NCBI GenBank assembly: GCA_026874595.1
Contig: CM049309.1
Location: 9,329,076 to 9,393,075 of the forward strand
DNA: 64,000 nucleotides
Direction: 5' to 3'
Origin: Sipunculus nudus
Taxonomy: Eukaryota > Annelida > Sipuncula > Golfingiida > Sipunculidae
Shown: positions 34,319-46,034 of the stretch, piece by piece
How the letters are laid out: every line of letters starts with the position of its first letter
Numbering within the stretch: position 1 is the first letter of the stretch
Position numbers and translations under genes: made by a program
Notes under the pieces: model-generated
The model's input: the letters and a program-made list of their open reading frames with translations, nothing else
What the model was told of the DNA's origin: nothing
Databases searched by the model: none

Positions 34319-36153
34319 CAGGCAAAAACAAAATTAGAAAATATGCAAACATGCAATCTAACACTGAAGTATGTTAATTGCTTAATTACTACCATGTTTA
34401 CTATCTAATACTCACCTTGGGGAGAAGATAGCACAGACATTTTTTTTGGGGGGGGGGGATGTTTGTGAATATAGATGGTTCTTGAGAGACCCAAAGCCAA
34501 AAGCTCAATAAATCTTTTAGTATTATGATTATTTATGTACACATAAACACACACAGACATATAAAACAGTAACACATCATCAAGAGAATACTGGAGAAAA
34601 TTTGCAGTCATATGTGAGCATTTTGTCACATCTATACAAAATAAAATCTATAATAATCTTTCCGTTGCATTCAGGTCTATATTATATATAGTGAATCTGC
34701 AGACTGACATATATGTTAAGAATGCAGTACCTTTCCCCTAAGGCTGATCAATGACCAAAACAAAAAGGCAAAAAAGTAAAGAACGCAGAAATCAGTAGTA
34801 GCATTTCCATGTAAGCATTCAGGCTGACTCTCTGCTCGGTGAAACAGCTGTGACATCACTGAGCTGGAATCACGAGGAATATCACCGCTCCACAAGATTA
34901 GCTGTGAGCATGCCCAACTTTTTCAGTGAAGATTTTCCTAATTGTAGTAATGACTATCCTGGAGAATAAGATGACCAGTGAGATAAAGTAGCTGTAAATA
35001 TGAATTTGTAAGTGTTGATATTGGCCTGATAGGGCCTCCTCTGTATAATGACTCAAGTCATACAGAAAGTTGCACTGCAATGGGCATCAATTCAGTAGCA
35101 TTGTTATCAATGTGCTCTGTAATCTAATAGAAACAGGTTTTAAGTGGAGACTTACCATAAAATAACATGAGAATGTACAAACCAAAGTGTGAATCCCATC
35201 TCCGTGGTAACCAATGTATTTTCTTGTGTCTCTTGAAAACAGAGGTTTTGTATGACATACATACAGCTGGCTGTACTCAGTTATATTTGATATAAAATTA
35301 CACTGTATATATAATATTTTGTTATAAGTGGGGATAAATAGTATCTAAGCAATTCATGGTTCAATTTTCAAAGCTTAAACTCAAAAATAAAAAAATATAT
35401 ATGTTACATTTCATAAATGGATATTAATAATTATGATAATGGAGAAAATGAATAAACCAATTGACTATGTAAATGGCCTGGCTTCGGCCATCAAGAGTAA
35501 ACAGAAAAACTTTTCAGCAAGAGTTTTTTGTGCTTAAATGTTATTTACATTTAAAGCAAACTTGCAATTTTCAGTCACAAATGACAATAGAATAAGTTGA
35601 ACAACCATGTCTGCCCCAGTCCCACCATATTCCTATAAAAAAAACTTTGAGAGGGGCCTGGAGCATGCTGTATGATAGAAACCTCTTGTTCTGCCTTTTG
35701 CCAAAGCACATTGGTACAATAACTCAATTTTTAGGGACTTTTTTCTTGGGAAATTCTGACAAAACACTGGTGAGGAAATCTGTACAAACTGTCAAACGGT
35801 CAGATGAGGTAAGCTTTATGATTTTTCTCTGCAGCCCCATATATTGCTGCACCCAGCCTCCTGACAGGTGCTGCGGTTACTGGCTTGCTCAGTCAGCCAC
35901 CTGTTGGTCAAGAAATATACGTTACTGGATCAACAGCCATGAAACACCGGCGGCTGTTCTCTGTGAACTGTTCATGTCAGTTTAACTGGTCTGGGAAGTT
36001 ACCTAGGTGTATGGTTGCCCTCATCCAGATCAGTGCGTGTACTAACCTGTCTGGTCAGACCAGCCTAAACACGGCCTTACCTTACCTGATGTAATCACCC
36101 TGCGGTTTACCTCAAAACCTTCTTACACTGACAGCCAGGATTTATTTTCTTAG
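34311..36153. other. AT-rich sequence with scattered patches
   Basis: An 11-G run is at 34448-34458. A 112-codon plus frame at 35647-35985 lies in a more GC-rich patch (35820-36110) but shows no recognisable domain. No gene assigned. Confidence 0.45.
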
Positions 36154-36510
36154 GCAAATTTATTACTTCTGTCAGGGAACTTTCCAGCCATGTTTGTTTG
36201 CATTTCAGCTCGATTTAATAATTTCATTTTTTTTTGGGGGGGGGGGGGGTTAATTCCCTTAACAAGTTTGGAAATTACCACGAAACAGATCATGCAAATT
36301 TATAATTTCTGGCAAGGAAGTTATGTTTCCCGCCATGTTTGTTTGCCTTTCAGCAGGATTTTGGGGGTGTGTATGGGGGGGGGGGGGGGGTTAAATCCCT
36401 CAAAAAGTTTGGATATTAACACTTGACAGATTATGCAAATTTATTACTTCTGGCAAGGAAGTTTTCGCTCACATTTGTTTGCCTTTCAACAGGAGGAGTC
36501 CTCTGCTTGA
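36154..36510 (+). repeat. G-tract tandem repeat, about 140 bp x2.5
   Basis: Units start GCAAATTTATTACTTCTG at 36155, 36295 and 36435. Each has CATGTTTGTTTGCATTTCAG and then, in the first two, a G run (36236-36249 and 36375-36390) followed by TTAAATCCCT. The G tract is thus part of the unit, not a random run. Confidence 0.92.
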
Positions 36511-36714
36511 TTTTTTGTGCAAGTAAAACTCAGGGTCAATACCTATAGCAGTCATTTTTCTTCATGGTATTTGTCTGTATAGGAGCTGTTTATCGTTATA
36601 GGAATATTAATCACAATGTTAGTAAACTGGATGTTGAGTTCTTGAGAACAGCCAAACAGTCATGATTCAGAAATTAGAGAAAATCAGTGTGAATACTGTT
36701 ACGGGGTGACATAA
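36511..36714. other. Short unassigned stretch
   Basis: Nothing recognised. Confidence 0.4.
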
Positions 36715-36860
36715 AAGCGGACCATACTGTCTCGCTAGTGAAGCTTGCTTTGCTAGTGAAGCAGTTGGTTCGCCGGTCTTGTGCGCCACCAACCTGGGTT
36801 CGACTCCGGAACGGCCCGGATTTTTCCCCTCAACAATTTGTCTTTGTAACAATATGAATA
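36715..36860 (+). mobile_element. tRNA-derived SINE head or tRNA pseudogene
   Basis: A perfect pol III B box GGTTCGACTCC is at 36797-36807, with an A-box-like TAGTGAAGCAGTTGG about 40 bases upstream (36754-36768). GCTAGTGAAGC is duplicated (36734-36744, 36752-36762). There is no complete cloverleaf, so this is not a working tRNA gene. It differs in sequence from the other SINE family of the window. The 3' extent is a guess. Confidence 0.6.
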
Positions 36861-37201
36861 AATTTCACTTTGCCATTTACTAAAGCAATAACTGAAATTT
36901 AACCCAGAACCATAAGATCCACATATGAATGGCAGACAACAGTTACTTATATCATTATCATTTAATGACTGCTTTATTTTTCAATTTAAATATAAACATA
37001 ACTGTACTATTGTCATCCAGCCACCATTATCAATTGATTTATCTATTATAATCTGACATTGTATTTCATATGCACAGGCACAGGTTGCTTAACTGTATTA
37101 CAGTACAAACTATACAATAAGACATTATATTTACGACGACAAGCAATCAGTCAACTTCAGTGCAATTTCAATCCCTGTAAACTAATTGTACAATAATTTA
37201 T

Positions 37202-37204
<3 letters not shown>
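36861..37204. other. AT-rich sequence, nothing assignable
   Basis: No gene or shared repeat seen. Confidence 0.5.

Positions 37205-37249
<45 letters not shown>
37205..37249 (+). repeat. (TA)n microsatellite
   Basis: About 22 pure TA units. Confidence 0.97.
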
Positions 37250-37251
<2 letters not shown>

Positions 37252-37906
37252 ATTTAATTTAAATCAGTACTGAACATTTTCAACTTCAGTATGCGTCACA
37301 TTCCTGTGGTCACAGTCCCCAAACCATGAGGAATCACTTGCTTCACTTGCAACTAATCCCCAATTATCTGCTGCTGAAACAAGTATGGGGTGTCAGAACA
37401 CTGTGAGGCAGTGCGTGTGATATACTGTGATATAATTAATAAGGTTATAAAGCAGGGCCTGTTGTCTCTATGCTGTGAACTGTGGCCTGTGGGCACTGGA
37501 GCTGCATCCCTGTGATAGCCTGATTGCACCTAGGGCTGGGATTCGGAGCCTGGCATCACTAATCACCTGGAGAGTGCAGGGATGCGGTCCTGGGTGAAAG
37601 ATGAGGTCCTAACCCCAGGGAGATGTCATTCACCAATGTGTTCATCATCAGTTATGTCATTTACTATCATGTTCATCATCATTTTCATCATCAGTGAGGA
37701 ATTACTCTGATCACCTCTGGATCACAAGAACGTATCCACAAATATGGACCATATAAAGCTTGGATGAAGTTCCTTATATGATATGTAAAGTTCCATACTA
37801 ATAAACCCTGCAGTTGCTATTTTATGTTTATAATAAAAATAAAAATTAAAATATGAAAACAAATCATATAAGTTTCAGGTCTTTAGAAAAGATATAAGGA
37901 GCAACA
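37250..37906. other. Sequence with a higher-GC patch
   Basis: 37440-37640 is near-balanced in composition; a TCATCA-rich stretch follows (37625-37700). No gene recognised. Confidence 0.45.
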
Positions 37907-37920
37907 CCACCAGGTGGCAA
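37907..37920 (+). promoter_or_regulatory. CTCF-like motif
   Basis: CCACCAGGTGGCAA matches the CTCF consensus at 13 of 14 positions. Confidence 0.35.
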
Positions 37921-40359
37921 TGTTCGTCAAAAGAAGATGACGGTTATTAGGTGGCAATTAATTATATATTCAAGCTTGAACCTGAATGTGCCAAGGGAAC
38001 CTTAATTGTTACTCGTTAAACAAGCATAGAAAGATCTTTATCTCTCATGCATTCTCTCTCTCTCTCACTGAAAAAATCTGAGGAAAATATTAATATACTG
38101 TAATTTACAAATACAAACACTGACTATCACCTGTATCCCTCATTATGTGGTGATATTTATTTTGATGCACATTTTCTAACTCCGCCTTTGTAATCTGGTC
38201 AAACACATTAAAGACCAGTTTTCATTCTAGCCCTGGGGGTTAATCTGTTATTATAAGTAAAAAAGAGCATTTTTCTCTTACAGTTTTAAAATCAGTTTTC
38301 AAATAACAGTCCAGTCATTATTTTAAATGTAACATGATCATGAGGAGATCACATGACAGAGGCTCCGAATAAATCCAGGAACCATGGTGCAGTCGAGATC
38401 GGCAATTCACCAATATTGCTCCCACTGACTGATAGAAGACAAAGTCATAAGAGAAAATGGAGACATGATAAATAGCTGCGTCTGTGGCCGCTTCATTTAT
38501 CATAACAGTGCAAAGTCAAACCCTAATCATCAAGCTCTTATTCCCCCGCCTGTGATGGCGAGGTCTCCTAGAAGACGGGGAGACTTTCCTCACAGTGTAT
38601 AGTGTGCATGTAATCATAGACAGGGTATTTTGAGTTAAATACTTTCTATTCATAAGAATACATGCACTGCGTGGTAAACATTATTTGAATGCTTCAAATT
38701 TTCACCAACATTATTTTTCATCATCTGTTGCATCAATTAATATCACATAAATATGCAAAAACTGAGAATACCAAAAGAAGTACATGTAATTCCATTTAAT
38801 GAAAAAAAGTCCATGAAATTAGTGGTTTTATTTGTTACAACATTTATTTAATTATAAAACTAGAATGCACTCAAAGTTAGTAAAGGGTATCAATTACAAC
38901 CCCAACAATTAAGTCTCTGTGACCTTATATCTGATCTCTGAGTCAACTTCACCTTAACGGCTTATATTTAAGAAATTAAGAATTTGAGCATTTATATGAT
39001 AATTCATAAAACAGTGGATACCCTCTGTTTAGTAAACTGTATTGCAAGATCTCGAAAATGGTCCCCTCACTGAACACTGGAAATGTGAAAATTGCAAAAT
39101 TTAACCTCACTTATATGAAGCCCACCACAGTATACTAAATAGGTTAAGGGATTTGATCATCACTGTACTGTTTAAGCCTTAAACAGTACTGACTGGGCAC
39201 CACTGGTCCCGAGCTTTATGAGTAACGCCAAATATGGCATACTAGTTTGTTCACCCTGAACACATTTGCTAATTATCTGAATTCTAAGACATATTAGTAG
39301 GTGACTCGACTGACCTAAGCTGGTCTAGATTGCATGTTTATGCTTGCCAGCAGGCAACTCTGAATAAATTCCTCAACTTTTTATGAAATTCCCTAACATT
39401 TCCATGACCACTGGCAACCCTAACACTGATCAGTGTATATAGTGCTGCCTAGCTAGTCACTAGAAATTGGCCAAAATCTTTCTTCACAATGAAGGCTGAA
39501 AATGAACAATGAAAGGTTAATATTTTGTTTATTTTAGATAATTTTCCAAAAAAGTTTAAAATATCAGAAACCTTCAGTTTTTGAGCATTCAGGACTTGAT
39601 TTAATTATTTAATAGGACCATTTTTAATATTTTGTTTATAAACCTATTTAATGACTTAATATATATATTTACGTCTCCTTTTATCTTATCTTAACAATAC
39701 ACAATATTTTGTATTCACAAGGAAGCGCAAGTTTATTTTGTCTGTCCTGCACCTGGTTCAGCCTGCAGCACCCCCCCCCCCCCCCTGCGATTCACTGTGC
39801 TACTGGGACTTTGTAGGAGACATGGTATTAATTATTCACGAACCTAGCGTTGAACTAATGCATACCATCTCCCCTATTTCCTGGTACGTTAACCAAGGAA
39901 TCGTCCCAGCTCCATAGCCAGGGTATTTTTCATTCTTCTACTACTGTCATGCAAGTTGTAGTCATGTGTACTTTTTTTAACTCATTTATTTTGATATAAT
40001 TTGTCATCATTTATAATACAAAATATCTATTGTAGTTATGTCAGTTACTGCTGTTATGCATTTTTGAAGTTTTTCTTGTTATAATTTTTTATTGTTTATT
40101 ACACAAAATATCTGTCATAATTCTATCAATTAAAAGTGGATCCATATGTGCTCTTTTTAACTCTTTCTTGTTATAACTATTTTTATTTATTACATGCTAT
40201 ATCCAGATACATCACATGTTGCATACCTTATTAGAAAGCTGGTAAGACCTCCAAATGTAGGTTATTCATATATATTTATTGTTCATTACAATAACTGAAT
40301 AAGTGAAAATCACGATAATAACAAATTTATTTTGCTAAAAAAGAAAAAGCACTACTTAA
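37921..40359. other. AT-rich sequence, nothing assignable
   Basis: A CT run at 38049-38067 and a C15 tract at 39771-39785. Only short frames; no gene recognised. Confidence 0.5.
39771..39785 (+). repeat. C15 homopolymer tract
   Basis: Fifteen consecutive C after GCCTGCAGCA. Confidence 0.95.
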
Positions 40360-40536
40360 CAAAGGAAATTTTATCATAATTGTAATATTTTATCTCCTTG
40401 AAAGTAATGTCCAAGCGGCTGGAGCTCAAAATTGGTAAGCTTCTATTGAAAATAAAAATAAAAATTTTTGATGCGGGGGTTTAAAATTGACGCAGGCGGT
40501 GCCTGGGAAGCACACCTTTTATTTTTTTTGGCCTAA
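40360..40536 (-). mobile_element. MITE family D, copy 2 (partial)
   Basis: Minus-strand reading: TTAGGCC, AAAATAAAAGGTGTGCTTCC, CAGGCACC, TCAATTTTAA, CCCCCGCATCAAAAATTTTT. These are the ordered blocks of 29300-29557. The far end is diverged and no second inverted repeat was found. Confidence 0.6.
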
Positions 40537-41201
40537 TGCTAAGTTTTTTTTAAATTTCAGATTCAGTTGCTGGTACAGTAGGTACAGTAAACACATTACA
40601 GCTAATGGCAGCTTTTAGAGAAACTACCAGTGTAATAAAAATGGTATTATAAACAAACATACTTTAGTCAATAATGATACATAGCAGCCAGTCGTCCACC
40701 CCTATAATCTGATCCTCACAATAAACAAACACAGGCACATAAGCTTAAAAGTATGTATCACTGTATGTCCTGATGCAGCCTAGTACTCCTGTTATGAACT
40801 ACCACTAATTCCTGATGTAGAGGATGTACCAGTTAGTTCATAATTTTTTCAAGACTAAGAATAAGAAACACATATGCAAACAAAGATACATCCTACATAA
40901 ATATTTTATTAAATTCACCCTATCAAGGATTACCAGTACAAAAGCAAACACAACTGCAATCATACTACATAAGGAAATTAAGTAAGCGATATCAAGACTT
41001 ACTGGTACAAAAGCAAACTAAAGTGAATCGCAGATACATGCTACACAATTCATTTTAGTAAACCATATCCAGACTTCATTAGAACAGCAGACATACACAG
41101 ATACATACTAGTAATAGGAATCACCTGTAAATCATAGTCGATGACAGAATGGTAAAACAAGAGCACTGCAAACATGCTTAATACACCCGTCTTATGTCTT
41201 G
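40537..41201. other. AT-rich sequence, nothing assignable
   Basis: Two loosely similar stretches around 40890-41045 (AAATTCACC/AGTACAAAAGCAAACA-type) suggest a degenerate duplication. No gene. Confidence 0.4.
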
Positions 41202-41552
41202 TTTTTTTTTTCTCTTTTTTTTTTTTGGTGGAGGTAACTGCCTCCATTTTTAAAATGCTAGCTTAACTCTAAGTATATGTATATCTGCAGAAATAAATTC
41301 CAGTTTCTGACTACCTGACAGGGCAGTATCAAATGCTTCCTCTCATTTTATATTCTGGTGTTAACCAGACCCGGAGACTACTGCACCTGCGGGCCCTGGA
41401 TGTGTAATCATCTCCATTCCAGGGTCATTCCACCGAGGAACCCCCAAAAGACCCTTTCGTTTGTGAGTGAAACACAGTCGTTGGGCTCGGCCTTCCCATT
41501 AAGCCTGCAGGGAGCTCACTCTGGTTGGGGGCTGACCATGAACTAGACTATT
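41202..41552 (-). mobile_element. tRNA-derived SINE, head-truncated copy 2
   Basis: The body and tail of the 8769-9193 family (tail as a T-rich run 41202-41226 on the plus strand; GAGGTAACTGCCTCCATTTT; AAGCCTGCAGGGAGCTCACT). The tRNA-like head is missing: the match stops near 41552, exactly where repeat family C begins. Either C inserted here or the copies were joined by a deletion. Confidence 0.8.
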
Positions 41553-41692
41553 TTATCAGGATAATATGACTTCTTTGGATGTGCAGACATCAATTTATAA
41601 TTGATTATGCAAAATTACGATAGATTTAATTGATTATGAACGAAAATGACCAATCATTGATAAAATCGATTAATTGGCACACCACTCACACA
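41553..41692 (+). mobile_element. Repeat family C, copy 2 (3' part)
   Basis: Reads TATTTTATCAGGATAATATG, then TGGATGTGCAGACATCAA and ends ATTAATTGGCACACCACT. This matches the 3' portion of the complete minus-strand copy at 55335-55625. Confidence 0.75.
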
Positions 41693-42239
41693 TACTACAC
41701 ACAACCCAGTATCCCAGATGACTTGATGACCCTTTTGTAGGCCACAGGAACTCCTATATCTAATGTCACCCTGGCAGGTGGCCAGCCCGCCAGTTAAAGC
41801 TCCTGTATTATAAGATGTTATGACTTTTAAACCTGAAAATAAATCTTGATGAGTCAAACAGAGCAGCCTCATGCACTTAATCCCTTGGTATAAAAGACAA
41901 TCTCTTAAAACCTGCAGATATTTACAGCATATTCGTGGGTTATATAACTACAAAGCTGCCTAAAGACTGTCATATTTAGCAAACATTTTCCACAAAACAT
42001 AAACAGGATACAAATTTCTGAAGCGGACACATCCAGGAATTAGCAATCAATTAACACCACGTAATCACTTATTTACATTATAAATGCAATTAAATCCATC
42101 ACCTATGCATGTATATGGGTGATTAAGTCCTGTATGACAAGTTTCAGGATTTCTGGAGTGACAAGCAAAAATAATACAATACATTACAGTGCTGATTTCT
42201 TAAATAATTTCAACTAATTGGAACTGTTAAGCCAAGGCT
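41693..42239. other. AT-rich sequence, nothing assignable
   Basis: No gene or shared repeat seen. Confidence 0.5.
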
Positions 42240-42720
42240 GGCCCTTAAATTACTGTATTTGGCTTCATATTAGCTGGGTTAAATTTTCTAGATTTTCACC
42301 ATTTTGCTGGGGTTTTATTTTCATGATATTTCCAAACAGTATCCACACAGAATATGTCCATTATTATATCAATAAATTTTACTAGGGTGCAAGACTTTAT
42401 AAACTTGACAGAAAACAAAAGATATAGAAATAATGGTTCATTACTAGCAGATAATACAGGATATCTGATATTTTTTACAATATAAATCTTTGGTTTACAG
42501 ATAACATAAATTGTATGTCCCTTTTTACAATATCTTTCAACTTTATGGATAATGTACAAGAGCTGCCAATGAGACTGTGGTATAACGCACTTTTCATCTG
42601 TGTAGATTGCGCATATTTTTCGCAAAGGTTTTATTTTCGCAATAATATCCCTTTCGCAAATTTTGTGAATTTGAAATCCTCGTGAAGAAAAAGCCAATAA
42701 CAGATTACGCAGAAACGAGC
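42240..42720 (-). repeat. Probable decayed repeat read by a 133-codon frame
   Basis: The minus strand contains CGAAAATAAAACC (twice in variants) and GAATTTGCGAAAG-like stretches, the GCGAAAATAAAAC style of a common mollusc dispersed repeat. The open frame 42296-42697 is AT-driven and has no recognisable domain, so I annotate the stretch as repeat rather than gene. Confidence 0.4.
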
Positions 42721-43987
42721 ATTGAAGGAAAAATGTACTGGGCTATGACATTTTATGTTACATTAGGAAATCAAAGGAATATTTTTTTTTTCAAAATAAG
42801 TTAATACATAATTATGAAAATTCCTTTAGCTGACCTATAATTGAATTTTTTGAAAAGTCCAGTAAAGCTTAGAATGAAGAATGGATTGACATGGGGTGCA
42901 TTATCTCCAGCAGTATGGGAAAATGGTTTTAAACTGCAGTTTAAAATAAATATTTAAATAAATAATATCACAAATATTTATCATAAATTCCTGTTAATGA
43001 TATTATTAAAATACTGCTCACCTAAGAAAGAATAAGGACATGACATTGTATTACGAGGCCCAGATTTAAAATTATCCGGAATTCTCAGAAAAATGCATTT
43101 TATAATAACATCATTTTCCATCATCATAAAATTATGTCACCTGCATCCTCAAATAATACTACCTTGTTATACCTGCAACAGAAGGTGTTATGTGAATATC
43201 ATCATTGGTTGTCAGAAATTCAAATTTAATGAAATTTCCATAAATGCATGACCTTTTATATGACCTTTTATAATATCACAGTGCAGATTTCTTTACTTTC
43301 TAAGGTTCTTAACAGTGTGTGTATGAACCCTGACATGTACACTGCTAATTATGATCCCTAGTTCAATGTTCTAAAGTGAACAAAGGTCTAAATGATCTGA
43401 TAAAAAAATATTTTCCAGACAGACATCACTCCTGAATGTAAAATATTTTACTTCAGACTTTCAAGACTAAGCCCTGTTGTCTCAGACAACAGACCTGCAA
43501 ACAATTAATCCTGTATCCCCAATCAAATTCACGACTACTCCTATGTCTACTTCACATAACAGTTTAATCACTGCGGCCACCTTCCTCCCGCATCAGTTTC
43601 AAGTGTTCCCATTTTAGTCAAGCTAACCTGACTGACAGCTATTTCAGGCGTGTGTTCTTTGACATAATATGGATCAATTCCTGTGAGAATCGTAAGTGGA
43701 TTGTCCTATAAATAGGCCTGCCTTCAGATCGGGTCTGCTGATGGTCAGCTCCTGTAGCGGGAGCTCTGCTTTATCCTGTATCGTTTGGAAGCCTCTCTAT
43801 ACTGAGCTAGTGAGCTTTGGATGCCTTCTTTGATAGCATTATGATTAAGAATTAAATCAAGCTGGTCTACTGTACTAACATTATGCATATTCCTGATGCT
43901 TTTTTTTTTTGTGAAACATGTGATGATATTTTCTTTAATTACTTGAGGTTTTCTTGATTGTCTTGACTGAAGAGTATCTTGTTATCT
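42721..43987. other. AT-rich sequence with a higher-GC patch
   Basis: 43560-43830 is near-balanced; no coding frame. Remainder AT-rich. Confidence 0.45.
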
Positions 43988-44195
43988 TGTGTGTGTGTGT
44001 GTATTGTGTTTATATATATATACATATATAAATCATATGCTTATATTTTGTATCATATATACCATTATTATATTTTATTATATATACTATGATTATATAT
44101 TATCATGTATACTAATGATTATATTTTATTATATATATTATGATAATATTTTATCATATATACTTATGATTATATTTTATTATTATATATGAACA
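43988..44195 (+). repeat. (GT)n run and AT-rich minisatellite
   Basis: (GT)8 at 43988-44003 and TATA-rich DNA to 44035, then about four degenerate units of ATTATATTTTATTATATATA-type sequence ending in a TATGATTATAT block, period about 36-44 bp. Confidence 0.85.
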
Positions 44196-44428
44196 TGTAC
44201 ATTGTTCAAGAGCATAGCAAACTATATTTCCAAGAGAAACCATGGCAATGTGTGTTTTTGTGAAACCCTGCTACATTCTCCCAACCCAAATTTATTAGAG
44301 GCTTCTATGCATAAAATTTCAGCTCTAAAAATTCTAGAGAAATTTGCCAATATTTGTTAAGAGCAAATCTTCACATGTGGAATTATTTTTATTTATTTAA
44401 GTGTTAACTGCACTAAAGCATGGTCAAT
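44196..44428. other. AT-rich sequence, nothing assignable
   Basis: No gene or shared repeat seen. Confidence 0.45.
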
Positions 44429-44873
44429 TTAAGGGGAAGAATACAATGTCCCATTTCTCTTAACAACAAATAAACCCATACAAAAATTGGCCAGAAAAAA
44501 ACGATCCAAGCGCACACCCAGCATTTTGTTTATATCCACATGCTTATACCACCAAATACTCCAAACAAATCTAACAAGGACATCTGATGACAAATAAGAT
44601 GAATACAAGTTTTACAAAGGGCATTTTGCTGACCTATTGACTTTCACACATATGAAACGAACCACGTTAGGTTACATAGCTTTTCTGTTTGTCAACATTG
44701 GCACGTCATGTGTTTATGAATAGCTCGTAGATAAACAAGCTCATATATCTGTCAGTCACAGAGGCGTTATAAGAACTGTTCTCAATATGAATTACCTAAA
44801 GTTTATTTATATGTACTTAGAGTGAGAAATAACATAAATTTTTCATGAAAGGCAGGTGTATAGCTAGCTTTAA
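44429..44873 (+). mobile_element. TTAA-type MITE family B, copy 2
   Basis: Between TTAA at 44429-44432 (followed by GGGGAAGAAT) and TTAA at 44870-44873. Its interior has the same ordered blocks as 5051-5556, including TCACAGAGGCGTTATAAGAA. No coding capacity. Confidence 0.75.
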
Positions 44874-45565
44874 AGGATAGGGTCATAGCTACAGCAAAGC
44901 AGACTGAGTTTGCTAAGCAGCAAGCTAGGCCATTTGGGAAGCACAAACTTAGTGAAGGTATATGATGAGTTGTAGCCATAGCTAAGCAGACATAGTCAGT
45001 TAAGGAACAAAACCACTTGAGAGATGTAACCTTATTGCCATCCCTGGATTATGGTAAGAATAAATCATAAGAATGGTATTTTTTTCTTCCTCAAAACAGT
45101 TTTATTTTAACCGATATATAAATCAAGCGGCAGCCAGGTGAAAAATTATATTCTATACAGCGTTTAACAGTGCTGGCAGCATTCTCAGCAGCACACTCAC
45201 ATGGTCTATATATTCCAAGCTCTGGGGACCAGGTGCTGGGCCAGTCAATATTCAACAACCACGATGGCATCTCGTTATTTACTGCTGGTGCTCTTTTAAC
45301 ATTCCTACACATGGCTGTTCTGGGTGATTTTGGGTATATATTTGTGACTGTCAGCCGTGAACTGAAGAACAAAATTCTCAATTTTTTGCCACAGTAACAA
45401 TATTATTTAGGGCTTCTCAGAAGAGTATAAGTTGTTGAAAGTTGCTTCAAATTTGTCTCTATTGCAGAAAGATGTATGACAAAATCTATAACCAATTTTT
45501 CATAGATAAGTGGTTTGAATTTCAATATGCTTTAATTCATATAATATACAGAGATATTCATTTTG
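44874..45565. other. Unassigned stretch with a frame-rich patch
   Basis: 45091-45397 is open on both strands (96 codons -, 75 codons +) and balanced in composition. The minus frame has several cysteines but no pattern I recognise. Could be an exon, an old transposon fragment or conserved non-coding DNA. Confidence 0.35.
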
Positions 45566-46034
45566 TTAAAGGGGTCCAATCACCTATCTGACCTTTATAA
45601 ACAAAAGGTAATCCCTTGGAGCTTCATTAAAAAGAGGCCAGAAAACTTGGATATCACTGCACACAGGCAGCTTGTTTTGTTTACATGGTTATAATATGTG
45701 GGGGCCTGCTAAAATAATCAAAACAAATTCAACAAGGGCATCTGGCAGCAGGTCAGATAAGCCAGAGCTTTGCAAATAGCATTTTGCAACAAGAGACCCT
45801 TCTACCTTGGCATACATACAACCTACCATCTAAGCTAGGTTACATGTTTTACCTCATTTGTCACAATTGCTGTGTTTACAAACATGTTGTTGATAAATAA
45901 GTTCATACATCCTTCACAAAGGCCTTATAAGAAATTTTCATAACCAAAATTACCCTTACCTCATTTATATATACAAAGTAAGCCAGAAATCACATAAATT
46001 CTTTTTCGAAAGGTAGGGGAATGGGCACCTTTAA
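45566..46034 (+). mobile_element. TTAA-type MITE family B, copy 3
   Basis: Between TTAA at 45566-45569 and TTAA at 46031-46034. The left end is AGGGGTCCAATCACCTAT; the right end, read inverted, is AGGTGCCCATTCCCC, so the terminal inverted repeat is visible. About 460 bp, 530 bp from the previous copy's start flank and in the same orientation. Confidence 0.8.

Noticed and set aside
37480-37570. Possible second pol III B box (GGGATTCGGAGCC)
   Set aside because: The match to the B box is poor and no A box lies at the right distance.
39056-39080. mir-133-like TGGTCCCCT
   Set aside because: The remaining bases differ from mir-133 and there is no hairpin.
42296-42697. 133-codon minus-strand open frame
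   Set aside because: AT-driven residue use, no domain, and contains GCGAAAATAAAACC-style repeat sequence.
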